Part shown: one piece after another, positions 1 to 7,767 of the stretch | How positions within the stretch are numbered: position 1 is the stretch's first letter | Layout of the letters: every line of letters begins with the position of its first letter | From: Nocardioides jiangsuensis | GTDB lineage: Bacteria > Actinomycetota > Actinomycetes > Propionibacteriales > Nocardioidaceae | DNA length: 64,000 bases | Direction: 5' to 3' | Assembly (NCBI RefSeq): GCF_019679455.1 | Contig: NZ_JAIEZQ010000001.1 | Coordinates: 558,001 to 622,000 of the forward strand | The notes under the pieces: model-generated | What the model was told of the DNA's origin: nothing | The model's database searches: none | What the model saw: the letters and a program-made list of their open reading frames with translations, nothing else | Program-made: the position numbers and the translations under genes

Positions 1-2209
1 GCGCCCGGCGCGCCTCGTCGGCCTCGGCGAGGGTGCAGCCGGCGAACTGGGCGATGATCTCGATGACCTGCTCGTGGAAGACCACCACGCCGGAGGTCTC
101 CTCCAGGATCGGCCGCAGGTCGTCGTGCAGGTAGGTCGGCATCGACCAGCCCTGTCGGGCGTTGAGGTACGGCGTGATCATGTCGCTCTTGACCGGCCCG
201 GGCCGGAACAGCGAGATGTCGATGATGATCTCCTCGAACGTCCGCAGCCCGGACTTGCCGACCAGCTCGCGCTGGCCCGGCGACTCGATCTGGAAGCAGC
301 CGAGCGTCTTGGACTGGCCGATCAGCGAGAAGGTCGCGGGGTCGTCGAAGGGCACCTGCGCCTCGTCGTCGAGGTCGACGACCTCGCCGTCCACCCGCTC
401 GATCTCGCGGAGCGCGTGCGCCATCGCCGACTGCATCCGGATACCGAGCACGTCGAGCTTGAGCAGGCCGAGGTCCTCCACGTCGTCCTTGTCGAACTGG
501 CTCATCGGGAAGCCGGCGTAGCTGGCCTCCACCGGGGTGCGGTCGAGCAGGGTGGCGTCGGAGAGCAGCACGCCGCAGGGGTGCACCGCGATGTGCCGTG
601 GCAGCCCGTCGAGCCGCTCGACGAGCCGGAACATCAGGTCGAGCCGCTCCTCGCCGAGACCGGAGGCGCGGAGCTCGGGCAGCTCCCGCAGCGCCACCCG
701 GGCGTCGCGGGCACGGATGTGCGGGAAGGCCTTGGCGATCGCGTCGACCTCCCCCGCCGGCATGCCGAGCGCGGCCCCGACGTCGCGGACCGCGTGCCGG
801 ACCCGGTAGGTGTCCATCATCGAGACGCAGACGCAGCGTTCCCCGCCGTAACGGTCGAGGATGCGCTCGTAGACCTCGAGCCGGCGCGCGGACTCCACGT
901 CGACGTCGATGTCGGGCAGCGCCTGGCGCAGCGGGGAGAGGAACCGCTCCATCAGCAGCCCGTGCCGCAGCGGGTCGACCCCGGAGATGCCGAGCAGGTA
1001 GTTGACCAGGCTGCCCGCCCCGGAGCCCCGGGCGGCGGAGCGGACCCCCATCTCCCGGACCAGGTCGGTGACGTCGCCGACGGTGAGGAAGTAGGAGGCG
1101 TAGCCGAGCTCGTCGATGGTGCGCAGCTCGTCGTCGAGCCGCTTCCAGATCCGCTGCCGCGGCGCGCTGCCGTACCGGCGGCCGATGCCCGCCTCGCAGC
1201 GGGCCCGCAGCATCGCGCTCGCCTCGGCCCGCGAGGAGCCGAACTCCGGGAAGTGCACCTCGCCGAGGCCGAGGTCCTCCCGCGGGTCGACCGCGCACCG
1301 GTCGGCGACCATCCGGGTGCGGGAGAGCAGCTGGCGGGCGTCGCGCTCGCCGAGGCCGGCGAGCCGGCAGACCTCCTCGGCCACCTCGGCCATCTGCTTG
1401 CCGGACTTCAAGAAGCCCTCGGCGTTGCCACGGTCGACGTGGCGCAGGTCGAGCGGGACCAGCCGGCGGGCGGCGTCGAGGACGTCGACGGTGGGCGCGT
1501 CGGTCCGGTCGGCGTAGCGGACGGCGTTGGTCAGCACCACCCCGAGCCGCTCCGCCCGGGAGATCCCGGCCATCCGCGCGGCGTGCGAGGCGGTGCCCGG
1601 CCCGGACCCCGGCAGGCGGTGGGAGACCACCTCGACGAGTAGGTCGGCGCGGTCCACGACGCGCAGCCACGGCTGGAGGGCGGCGCGGGCGAGGTCGTCC
1701 CGGCGCAGGGTGGTGGCCCGTCCGAGCTCGGAGCCGGGGCCGAGCATGACCAGCACGTCCCGGCCCGCGACGTGCTCGGCGACCAGGTCCACGGTGGTGA
1801 CCGGGGTGCCCCGCTCACCGGCGAGATGGGTCGCGGAGACCAGCCGGCACACCGCGGCCCAGCCCTGCTTGCTGGTGGCCAGGAACGTGGCCCGCGGCAG
1901 CCGCTGGTCGCGGAAGGCGCCGCCGCGCGCCGGGGTCCGGCCCCGGCGGCCCGCGGTCGCGTCGGCGGCCGGGGGCAGCGCCCCGGTGGGGGCCACCGCG
2001 AGGTCGACGCCGAGGACCGGCCGCACCCCGGCCTGCATGCAGGCCTTGGCGAAGCGGACCGCGCCGTAGACCCCGTCGCGGTCGGTCAGGGCCAGCGTGT
2101 CCATCTCGTGCTCGACGGCCCGCTCGACGAGCACGTGCGGGTGGGAGGCGCCGTACTGCAGGGAGTAGCCGGACGCGACGTGCAGGTGGACGAACGGGTC
2201 ACGCGACAC
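1..2209 (-). CDS. dnaE2: Error-prone DNA polymerase III alpha subunit DnaE2, 3' part outside the window
   Basis: About 736 N-terminal codons of a C-family replicative-type polymerase; the gene runs off the left edge. I translated it from GTG at 2209. The PHP domain opens FVHLHVASGYS, the degenerate form seen in actinobacterial DnaE2 rather than the HLHVHxEYS of DnaE1. The polymerase core has the catalytic PDIDVD motif and LLKLDVLG with the third catalytic Asp. Family knowledge: DnaE2 does mutagenic translesion synthesis during the SOS response, usually with ImuB. The start overlaps the end of the upstream HEPN gene by 11 bases, so the two are probably translationally coupled. No ImuB/Pol Y gene is visible here. 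No frameshift appears in the stretches I checked. Confidence 0.9.
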   Translation of the reverse strand, partial: MSRDPFVHLHVASGYSLQYGASHPHVLVERAVEHEMDTLALTDRDGVYGAVRFAKACMQAGVRPVLGVDLAVAPTGALPPAADATAGRRGRTPARGGAFRDQRLPRATFLATSKQGWAAVCRLVSATHLAGERGTPVTTVDLVAEHVAGRDVLVMLGPGSELGRATTLRRDDLARAALQPWLRVVDRADLLVEVVSHRLPGSGPGTASHAARMAGISRAERLGVVLTNAVRYADRTDAPTVDVLDAARRLVPLDLRHVDRGNAEGFLKSGKQMAEVAEEVCRLAGLGERDARQLLSRTRMVADRCAVDPREDLGLGEVHFPEFGSSRAEASAMLRARCEAGIGRRYGSAPRQRIWKRLDDELRTIDELGYASYFLTVGDVTDLVREMGVRSAARGSGAGSLVNYLLGISGVDPLRHGLLMERFLSPLRQALPDIDVDVESARRLEVYERILDRYGGERCVCVSMMDTYRVRHAVRDVGAALGMPAGEVDAIAKAFPHIRARDARVALRELPELRASGLGEERLDLMFRLVERLDGLPRHIAVHPCGVLLSDATLLDRTPVEASYAGFPMSQFDKDDVEDLGLLKLDVLGIRMQSAMAHALREIERVDGEVVDLDDEAQVPFDDPATFSLIGQSKTLGCFQIESPGQRELVGKSGLRTFEEIIIDISLFRPGPVKSDMITPYLNARQGWSMPTYLHDDLRPILEETSGVVVFHEQVIEIIAQFAGCTLAEADEARRA

Positions 2210-2732
2210 CGGAGCGCCCCTGGACGAGCGGGAGGTACTCCTGGAACGGGACGTGCCGGGTCAGGCCCAGGCACTCCTCGACGACGCCGAGGAAGCGGTC
2301 GGCGTCACGGACGAGGTCGTCGGCCTCCCGCTCGGTGACGGCACGGACCGAGCCCGCCTCCGCGGCCGCCCGCTTCGCGGCGCCGGCGGCGAAGAACGCC
2401 GCCCACTCGCTGAGCTCGGGAGCGACCTCGGCGAGCAGGACCCAGGCGTTCTTCTGCGGCGAGCGGCCCCGCCGGGCACCCGCGACCGGGTGCGCCCGAG
2501 CGGCCAGCAGGGCGGCCGTTGCCCGCAGCGCGGACACGTGGGCGTGGGCGTAGCGCAGTGTCACCTCCGAGGTGGTGATCGCCTCGCGCAGGGACGCCGC
2601 CGCACGCTCGAGGTAGGAGTGGGTCGCCGCCGGGAGGGCCAGGGGGTGCCGGGCCGGGCCGGGCGGGACCGCCCCGCCACGGGCCGGGCCGGCGGGGCCG
2701 TGCGGACGGGGGGACCTGGTGGAAGTGGTCAT
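2199..2732 (-). CDS. SAV_6107-family HEPN domain protein
   Basis: 177 aa, helical, starting MTTSTRSPRP. I chose ATG 2732 over longer in-frame options because GAGAGGG sits 6 nt upstream and the upstream extension is low-complexity Arg/Gly. The core (roughly residues 40-165) has the conserved SYLERAAASLREA and TLRYAHAHVSALRATAALLAAR segments of the SAV_6107 HEPN family, which commonly accompanies dnaE2 or Y-family polymerase genes in actinobacteria. Its biochemical role is unknown. It sits 11 nt after the DUF6504 gene and overlaps dnaE2, so all three probably share one mRNA. I see no clear RxxxxH nuclease motif, which would favour a structural or adaptor role (inference). Confidence 0.8.
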   Translation of the reverse strand: MTTSTRSPRPHGPAGPARGGAVPPGPARHPLALPAATHSYLERAAASLREAITTSEVTLRYAHAHVSALRATAALLAARAHPVAGARRGRSPQKNAWVLLAEVAPELSEWAAFFAAGAAKRAAAEAGSVRAVTEREADDLVRDADRFLGVVEECLGLTRHVPFQEYLPLVQGRSGVA

Positions 2733-2743
2733 CGCAGGCCCTC

Positions 2744-3118
2744 TCAGTCCACGCAGCGGGCGAGCTGCCAGCTGCCCGTCGCCCAGTCGAAGACGAGGTC
2801 GAAGACGCCCCGCCCCGCTCCCCCGGGCCCCGACGCGGCGAGACCGCGGGCCGCCTCGACCCGCCACACCTCCCGCTCGGCGGCGAGGTCGCTACGGACC
2901 AGCACCCCGCCCCCGTCGGATTCGCCGGCGGCCCCGGAGTCGGCGGTGCCGAGCACCGCGCGGACCCCGGAGGACTGCCACCACGGACCGGTCTCCACCC
3001 AGTGCGCGACGACGTCGCACACCTTCCACAGCCGGCCACGCCACAAGAACTGCTCGGGCCCCTCGGTGTCACCCACCATTCCCTTGCGCACTTCCACGGG
3101 GTCGTCGTAACGCCGCAT
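2744..3118 (-). CDS. DUF6504 family protein
   Basis: 124 aa beginning MRRYDDPVEVR; ATG 3118 is preceded by GGAGGGTGGG at good spacing. The frame stays open upstream to a GTG at 3280, but that extension looks like non-coding GC-rich filler. The protein carries the tryptophan-rich QFLWRGRLWKVCDVVAHWVE segment and ends DWATGSWQLARCVD, features of DUF6504, which occurs next to actinobacterial translesion polymerase genes. Function unknown; the small size suggests an accessory factor to the polymerase (inference). First gene of the DUF6504-HEPN-dnaE2 operon. Confidence 0.75.
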   Translation of the reverse strand: MRRYDDPVEVRKGMVGDTEGPEQFLWRGRLWKVCDVVAHWVETGPWWQSSGVRAVLGTADSGAAGESDGGGVLVRSDLAAEREVWRVEAARGLAASGPGGAGRGVFDLVFDWATGSWQLARCVD

Positions 3119-3460
3119 GTCCCACCCTCCGACGAGATAGTCACCAGACCAGCTACTGAGCTCGACCCCTGCCCGACCCCTGCTCCCCCCGCTCCCGCGG
3201 GGGTCCGTGCCGCCTCCCGCACCGGCTCGGCGCGGGAGGTGTGGGCGGGGATGGGGGTCGAGGTCATCCCCGCCCAGCACGGGTGTTCGAACACCTGTTC
3301 GAACACATCCAAAGGTACACCTGGCTTCCGACAGTCCGTCAAACCTTGCGGAGAAACCTGGGGACGGCCGGGGGACGCCGATGAGTTCCGGCCCGGGCCG
3401 CGGTCTACTCCTTCAGCGGCTCACCCCGGGGCCGCGACCGGCACGAAGGGACCAGGAGCC
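3119..3460. other. Divergent intergenic region
   Basis: 342 bases between the DUF6504 operon (minus) and the VOC gene (plus). It holds the LexA-type box at 3283-3306 and otherwise GC-rich sequence. On the minus strand a TATCTC near 3130 could be a -10 close to the DUF6504 start. No convincing gene or RNA is seen. Confidence 0.6.
3283..3306. promoter_or_regulatory. LexA (SOS) box
   Basis: The core TCGAACACCTGTTCGA (3287-3302) matches the actinobacterial SOS box TCGAAC-N4-GTTCGA exactly. The palindrome extends to 11-bp arms, GTGTTCGAACA and TGTTCGAACAC, around a central CC. Each half also contains the smaller palindrome GTTCGAAC. It lies about 165 nt before the DUF6504 ATG and 155 nt before the VOC ATG, so it could serve either side. 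Known involvement of DnaE2 in the SOS response favours the minus-strand operon. Confidence 0.88.
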
Positions 3461-3937
3461 ATGCAGAAGATCACCCCCTGTCTGTGGTTCGACACCGAAG
3501 GTGAGGAGGCGGCGACCTTCTACACCTCCCTGTTCAAGAACTCCCGGATCCTCGGCGTCACCCGGTACAGCGAGGCAGGCCCCCGGCCCGCGGGCATGGT
3601 GATGACCGTGAGCTTCGAGCTCGACGGGCAGGAGTTCACCGCGCTCAACGGCGGTCCGGACTTCACGTTCAACGAGGCCCTCTCCCTCCAGGTCAACTGC
3701 GCGGACCAGGCGGAGGCCGACCACTTCTGGACCGGGCTCGCCGAGGGCGGCGAGGAGGGGCCGTGCGGCTGGCTCAAGGACAAGTACGGCGTCTCGTGGC
3801 AGATCGTCCCGACCGCGATCCAGGAGCTGTTCAGCGGCGCCGACGCCGCGGCCACGGAGCGCGTGATGGCCGCCCTGCTCCAGATGAGCCGGATCGACAT
3901 CGCCGCGCTGCAGAAGGCCTACGACGACGCCGGGTAG
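3461..3937 (+). CDS. VOC (PhnB/glyoxalase-like) family protein
   Basis: 158 aa, starting MQKITPCLWFDTEGEEAATFY; ATG 3461 has AGGAGCC just before it. The opening ITPCLWFD...AATFYTSLF, the central NGGPDFTFNEALSLQVNC and the C-terminal GWLKDKYGVSWQIVP are hallmarks of the PhnB-like subfamily of the vicinal oxygen chelate superfamily (3-demethylubiquinone methyltransferase-like domain). Most members have no assigned substrate. It is divergent from the SOS operon and close to the LexA box, so DNA-damage control is possible but unproven. Confidence 0.85.
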   Translation: MQKITPCLWFDTEGEEAATFYTSLFKNSRILGVTRYSEAGPRPAGMVMTVSFELDGQEFTALNGGPDFTFNEALSLQVNCADQAEADHFWTGLAEGGEEGPCGWLKDKYGVSWQIVPTAIQELFSGADAAATERVMAALLQMSRIDIAALQKAYDDAG

Positions 3938-3970
3938 GGCGCCCGTGGCCGACCGGTCGGCGGCGGCCAC

Positions 3971-3983
3971 TAGGGTCTGGCGC
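3971..3983 (+). promoter_or_regulatory. Leaderless -10 box for the YbaK gene
   Basis: TAGGGT at 3971-3976 with 7 nt to the ATG at 3984 and no Shine-Dalgarno sequence between. Confidence 0.6.
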
Positions 3984-4472
3984 ATGACGTCGGACCCCGC
4001 TCCCGTGGAGCCCCTGTCGGTCACCCGGTTCCGCGAGGAGCTCGCCCGTCGCGGCGGCACCGGGCGGGTCGTGGTCCTCCCCGACACCGTGCACACCGCC
4101 CCGCTCGCGGCCGCGGCGCTCGGCTGCGAGGTGGGCGCGATCGCAAACAGCCTGCTCTTCGACGCCGACGGCCGGCCCCTGCTGATCCTCACCTCGGGGG
4201 CGCACCGGGTCGACACCGCGAAGGTCGCCGCCGAGCTCGGCGTGCAGCGGCTGCGCCGGGCGAGCCCGGAGTTCGTGCGCGAGCACACCGGCCAGGTGAT
4301 CGGCGGGGTCTCCCCCATCGCCCACCCCGTCCCGGTCCCGACCCACGTCGACCCGTGGCTGCGCCGTCACGCCGAGGTCTGGGCCGCGGCCGGCCATCCC
4401 TCGGCGGTGTTCAGCACGTCGTACGACGAGCTGGTCGAGCTGACCGGCGCCACCGAGCTCGACGTCGAGTAG
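3984..4472 (+). CDS. YbaK/EbsC-type aminoacyl-tRNA deacylase
   Basis: 162 aa. YbaK-like domain: VLPDTVHTAPLAAAALGCEVGAIANSLLF (N half), then PLLILTSGAHRVDTAKVAAELG and QVIGGVSPIAHP, typical of the fold that trans-edits mischarged tRNA (Cys-tRNAPro or related). The ATG at 3984 is supported by the leaderless -10 box directly upstream. The substrate cannot be deduced. The ArsC-like gene follows 11 nt later, so the two probably share a transcript. Confidence 0.85.
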   Translation: MTSDPAPVEPLSVTRFREELARRGGTGRVVVLPDTVHTAPLAAAALGCEVGAIANSLLFDADGRPLLILTSGAHRVDTAKVAAELGVQRLRRASPEFVREHTGQVIGGVSPIAHPVPVPTHVDPWLRRHAEVWAAAGHPSAVFSTSYDELVELTGATELDVE

Positions 4473-4483
4473 CGAGGACAGCC

Positions 4484-4849
4484 ATGGAGATCTGGGTCAA
4501 CCCCGCCTGCTCGAAGTGCGCGGCCGCCACGGCGGCGCTCGACGAGGCCGGCGTCGCCTACACCGTCCGCCGCTACCTCGACGACCCGCCGACCGAGGCC
4601 GAGCTGACCGACGTCCTCGACCGGCTCGGCCTCGAGCCCTGGCACATCACCCGCACCGGGGAGCCGGTCGCCGCCGACCTCGGGCTCGCGGACCTGCCGC
4701 GGGACCCGGAGCACCGGGACCGCTGGCTGGCGCTGCTGGCCGCCCACCCGGTCCTCGTGCAGCGGCCGATCCTGACCGCCGACGACGGCACCACGGTCGT
4801 CGGACGCGACCCCGATGCGGTGGCCCGCGCGCTCGACGCGGCACGCTGA
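4484..4849 (+). CDS. ArsC/Spx-family reductase-like protein
   Basis: 121 aa thioredoxin-fold protein. Starts MEIWVNPACSKCAAATAALDEAG, with the ArsC-type catalytic cysteine in NPACSKC; later WHITRTGEPVAADLGL and the cis-Pro/Arg segment VLVQRPILT expected for ArsC. AGCGAGGACAGCC precedes the ATG. Family members reduce arsenate with glutathione or mycothiol, but many ArsC/Spx proteins have other roles, and no arsenic efflux or ArsR gene is nearby. A general arsenate reductase-like annotation is safest. Confidence 0.8.
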   Translation: MEIWVNPACSKCAAATAALDEAGVAYTVRRYLDDPPTEAELTDVLDRLGLEPWHITRTGEPVAADLGLADLPRDPEHRDRWLALLAAHPVLVQRPILTADDGTTVVGRDPDAVARALDAAR

Positions 4850-5014
4850 GCCGGGCGGTCGGCTGGCCACACCCCGTCCGGGGGCGTACTGTCATGAGGG
4901 CCGGGGGTCACCCGCGTGTTGCTGGCCATGGTTGCATCACCCCCGGTTCACGAAGAATCAGGGCTTTCGTCCGCTCGTGGCGGACACCGGGCCCAGAGAA
5001 CACAGGTGCGACAC

Positions 5015-5503
5015 ATGACGTCGCCGAACATGACAGATTCCGGCCCCGGCCCGGACGAGAGCTCTCCGCTCGACCAGGCCACCCCCACCGCCCCGACACT
5101 CGTCGCGGACACCGCGCTCCCGCGGGTCCCGACCCAGCTTCCCGCCACACCCGTCCCGGCCCAGGTCTCCGCTCCGGAGGTGCTCGTCAGCCCGTTCGAC
5201 CTCGCGGTCACCCCCGACGACCCCCGGCGCACCGTGATCACCCTGACCGGTGAGCTCGACCTCGTCTCCTCCCCCCGCCTCGGCCATGCGATCGACGACC
5301 TCGTCGGCGCCGGCCCCGTCGACGACGTGGTGCTCGACCTCGCCGGCGTCACCTTCTGCGACGTACGCGGCCTCACCTCCGTGCTCGGCGCCCACCACGC
5401 GGTGGTCCAGGCGGGCGGCCGTCTCGCGGTCGCGGGCGCGTCCAAGATGATGGTCCGCCTGCTCACCCTGACCGGGCTCCACCTCGTGGTGGTCCTGGTC
5501 TGA
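5015..5503 (+). CDS. STAS-domain protein (anti-sigma-factor antagonist-like)
   Basis: 162 aa. Residues 1-65 are a Pro/Thr-rich, probably disordered N-terminal arm; the STAS domain follows (TVITLTGELDLVSSPRLGHAIDD ... DDVVLDLAGVTFCDVRGLTSVLGAHHAV). In SpoIIAA-like antagonists the segment reads DSSGL, with a serine phosphorylated by the anti-sigma kinase; here it is DVRGL, so the phospho-switch serine is missing. A constitutive or phosphorylation-independent partner-binding role follows by inference. ATG 5015 chosen; an upstream in-frame extension from 4916 looks non-coding. A terminator lies 25 nt downstream. Confidence 0.82.
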   Translation: MTSPNMTDSGPGPDESSPLDQATPTAPTLVADTALPRVPTQLPATPVPAQVSAPEVLVSPFDLAVTPDDPRRTVITLTGELDLVSSPRLGHAIDDLVGAGPVDDVVLDLAGVTFCDVRGLTSVLGAHHAVVQAGGRLAVAGASKMMVRLLTLTGLHLVVVLV

Positions 5504-5527
5504 CCGGCCGCTGACCCGCACCGACGA

Positions 5528-5561
5528 CGAACGGCCCCCTCCCGCAGGAGGGGGCCGTTCG
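5528..5561. terminator. Bidirectional Rho-independent terminator
   Basis: Perfect 15-bp stem with a 4-nt loop (CGCA); the left arm begins CGAACGGCCCCC. It lies between the convergent STAS (plus) and amidase (minus) genes and, being a perfect inverted repeat, could serve both. Confidence 0.85.
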
Positions 5562-5596
5562 TGTCTCTGGTCCGGGTCGCCCGGGGCAGGAGTCGC

Positions 5597-7573
5597 TCAG
5601 AGCAGCTTCGCGATGCCGTCCTCGACCCGGACGTCGGCCGCCCGCACGTAGGCGTACCGGTGGCCGAACCAGATCTGGTAGTACTCGTCCTCGCCCACGA
5701 CCTGGGTGCAGTCCATCGCCACGAACGCGCACTCGAAGGTCTTCGCGTAGTAGTAGTCGGTCTCCAGGTCGTCGTCGGCGAGCACGTAGGCCTGCCCGGG
5801 CTTCAGCGTGTACTGCAGCGGCGCGACGCCCTGGTCCGGGATCGCCGCCGGGTAGGCGGAGGACTCCGGGTAGGCGCGGCCGTAGACCGGCACTTCCGCC
5901 GTCCCGGCCGGCACCACGACCTCACCGTCGGAGGGCACCACGCGCGGGTCGTCCTTGGGGCTGTAGAGCCAGGCGATCTTGCCCAGCCACCAGACGCCGA
6001 GCCAGTCCCCGGAACGCTGCGCGACCAGGAACTTGCTGCCCGCCGCGGCCCGGGCGCCGATGTCGGAGACCGAGGTCGTGGCGGGGGCGCCGTTCGGCTT
6101 CATGCCCGGGTCGTTGACCAGCGGCGCGGAGGCGTCGGGCGCCTGGTGCAGGTAGACGAAGTTGGTGGCGTCGGTCTGGCAGGGGGTCGTCCCGCACGAG
6201 GTGACCGGCTGGCTGTTCCCGTCGTAGCCGGGGGCCACGGTCACCACGTCGCTGCGCGAGGTGCGGTCGGCCGCGATCGGCGCGCCGAGCAGGTCGAAGT
6301 AGTGCTCCCAGTCCCAGTACGGGCCCGGGTCCCAGTGCATCGCGGGCACCCGGGACGGGACGTGGCCGGGGATCTGGTCGTGGCCGATGATGTGCGCGCG
6401 GTCGAGCGGCACGTCGTACTTCGCGGCGAGGTGCCGGACCAGCGCCGACGAGGTCTGGTACATCGACTCGGTGTACCAGCTCGCGCCCTGGGCGGCGAAG
6501 CCCTCGTGCTCGAGGCCGATCGAGTGCATGTTCACGTACCAGTTGCCGGCGTGCCAGCCGACGTCGCTGCTGTCGAGGTGCTGGGCGATGTGCCCGTCGC
6601 GCGAGCGCAGCGAGTAGTTCCAGGCCAGGTAGTTCGGCCGCTGGACGAGCTGGAGGGTGGTGTTCCAGCTGGCCTCAGTGTCGTGGATGACGATGTAGTC
6701 GATGTCCATGTCGGCCCGCCGGTCGGCGAGGTCGTGGTTGCCGTAGGCACCCGGCGAGTCGCCGTACTTCTCGTACGGCGCCGGGATCGACTCGCAGCCC
6801 AGGCCCACCGGGCAGTCCACGCCCTCGGTCGACGCGACCGCGAGCCCCATCGACGCCACGGCCTCCCGGTCCACCCGGGCGGGGGCGGCCTCCAGCGTGA
6901 CCCGCTGGCCGTCGTTGGTGACCCGGCTGCGGCCCTCGCGGATCACGGTGAAGACCTGCTCGACGAAGCGGAGCGCCGAGGCCTCGTCGGCGGCGCCGCT
7001 GTACTTCGCCACCGCGGCGCTCCAGCCCGCGACACCGGTCGCGCCGGAGCCGTCGGAGCCGAGGTCGCGCTGGTACGACGCGAGCAGCGCGGCCCCGCCG
7101 CAGATGTTCGCGACGTCGTCCGCCCGGAGCCGGGCCGGCGTCGAGCCGACGAGCCCGGCCGCCTCGTCGAGGGTGAACAGCCCGTCCACGGCCGGGTCGA
7201 CGCCGGGGCTGTCCGACGTACCCGCGTCGCCCTCGTGGGCGTGCGCGCTCTCGCCCTTGCCCTGGAGGTGCGGGTCGGCGACGGCGGAGGCGTCGACCTG
7301 GGTGAGGTGCATCGGCCCGTAGCCGCCCGAGGTGCTCGGGCTGGTGCCGTGGTCGTCCCAGCGGGACTGCATGAAGGAGACGCCGAGCAGCACGCTCTCG
7401 GGGACCCCGCTGACCGTCGCGGCGCGGGCGAAGACGGCCTGCCGGTCGGTGGTGCCGTCGAGGCACCGGCTCCAGTCGGCGGCCGCGGCCCCCGGAGCGG
7501 AGAGGGCCGCCATCCCCCCTGTGAGCAGGGTGACCACGGCAGCGGCCGCGCCCAGCTTGTGCGTTGACCTCAC
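5597..7573 (-). CDS. Secreted N-acetylmuramoyl-L-alanine amidase
   Basis: 658 aa from GTG 7573, which has GAGGAG 4-9 nt upstream. Residues 1-32 form a Sec signal peptide (KLGAAAAVVTLLTGGMAALSAPGAAA). Residues about 40-200 resemble a lysozyme/SLT-type fold (VPESVLLGVSFMQSRW ... GGYGPMHLTQ), but Gln replaces the catalytic Glu. An Amidase_2/PGRP domain follows, with Zn ligands in YIVIHDTE and MHWDPGPYWDW and the catalytic-type Glu in IGLEHEG. The C-terminal third has SH3-like repeats (SKFLVAQRSGDWLGVWW). It should cut peptide stems from peptidoglycan outside the cell. It is a monocistronic gene. Confidence 0.88.
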   Translation of the reverse strand: MRSTHKLGAAAAVVTLLTGGMAALSAPGAAAADWSRCLDGTTDRQAVFARAATVSGVPESVLLGVSFMQSRWDDHGTSPSTSGGYGPMHLTQVDASAVADPHLQGKGESAHAHEGDAGTSDSPGVDPAVDGLFTLDEAAGLVGSTPARLRADDVANICGGAALLASYQRDLGSDGSGATGVAGWSAAVAKYSGAADEASALRFVEQVFTVIREGRSRVTNDGQRVTLEAAPARVDREAVASMGLAVASTEGVDCPVGLGCESIPAPYEKYGDSPGAYGNHDLADRRADMDIDYIVIHDTEASWNTTLQLVQRPNYLAWNYSLRSRDGHIAQHLDSSDVGWHAGNWYVNMHSIGLEHEGFAAQGASWYTESMYQTSSALVRHLAAKYDVPLDRAHIIGHDQIPGHVPSRVPAMHWDPGPYWDWEHYFDLLGAPIAADRTSRSDVVTVAPGYDGNSQPVTSCGTTPCQTDATNFVYLHQAPDASAPLVNDPGMKPNGAPATTSVSDIGARAAAGSKFLVAQRSGDWLGVWWLGKIAWLYSPKDDPRVVPSDGEVVVPAGTAEVPVYGRAYPESSAYPAAIPDQGVAPLQYTLKPGQAYVLADDDLETDYYYAKTFECAFVAMDCTQVVGEDEYYQIWFGHRYAYVRAADVRVEDGIAKLL

Positions 7574-7754
7574 AGCACTCCTCGAGTCCGACAATCCGGA
7601 AGATCCGGACGTATGCGTATCGAACAGGGTGCATGCGGGCAAAGTAAAGGGGTTCACGCAGAAGTTACGCGGGAGCGTCGCGCCGGCGGCCGGTCCGTGC
7701 CGTCGGAGCGCCCCGGCACCGGAAAACCTGTCGCCGCGCCGACGCGCGTCTCCC

Positions 7755-7767
7755 TAGCCTGAGCCGC
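7755..7767 (+). promoter_or_regulatory. Leaderless -10 box for the ATP-grasp gene
   Basis: TAGCCT at 7755-7760, then 7 nt to ATG 7768. Confidence 0.6.

Noticed and set aside
74-1642. 522-codon open frame on the plus strand
   Set aside because: Antisense to dnaE2; Arg/Ala/Asp-rich translation with no domain, a typical GC-rich shadow.
3280-3282. GTG 3280 as start of the DUF6504 gene
   Set aside because: It directly abuts the LexA box and adds 54 non-conserved residues; ATG 3118 has a strong ribosome-binding site.
7573-7767. GTAAC-type repeat (minus strand GTAACTTCTGCGTGAAC) as an MtrA site before the amidase gene
   Set aside because: The second half-site is GTGAA rather than GTAAC; one imperfect match is not enough.
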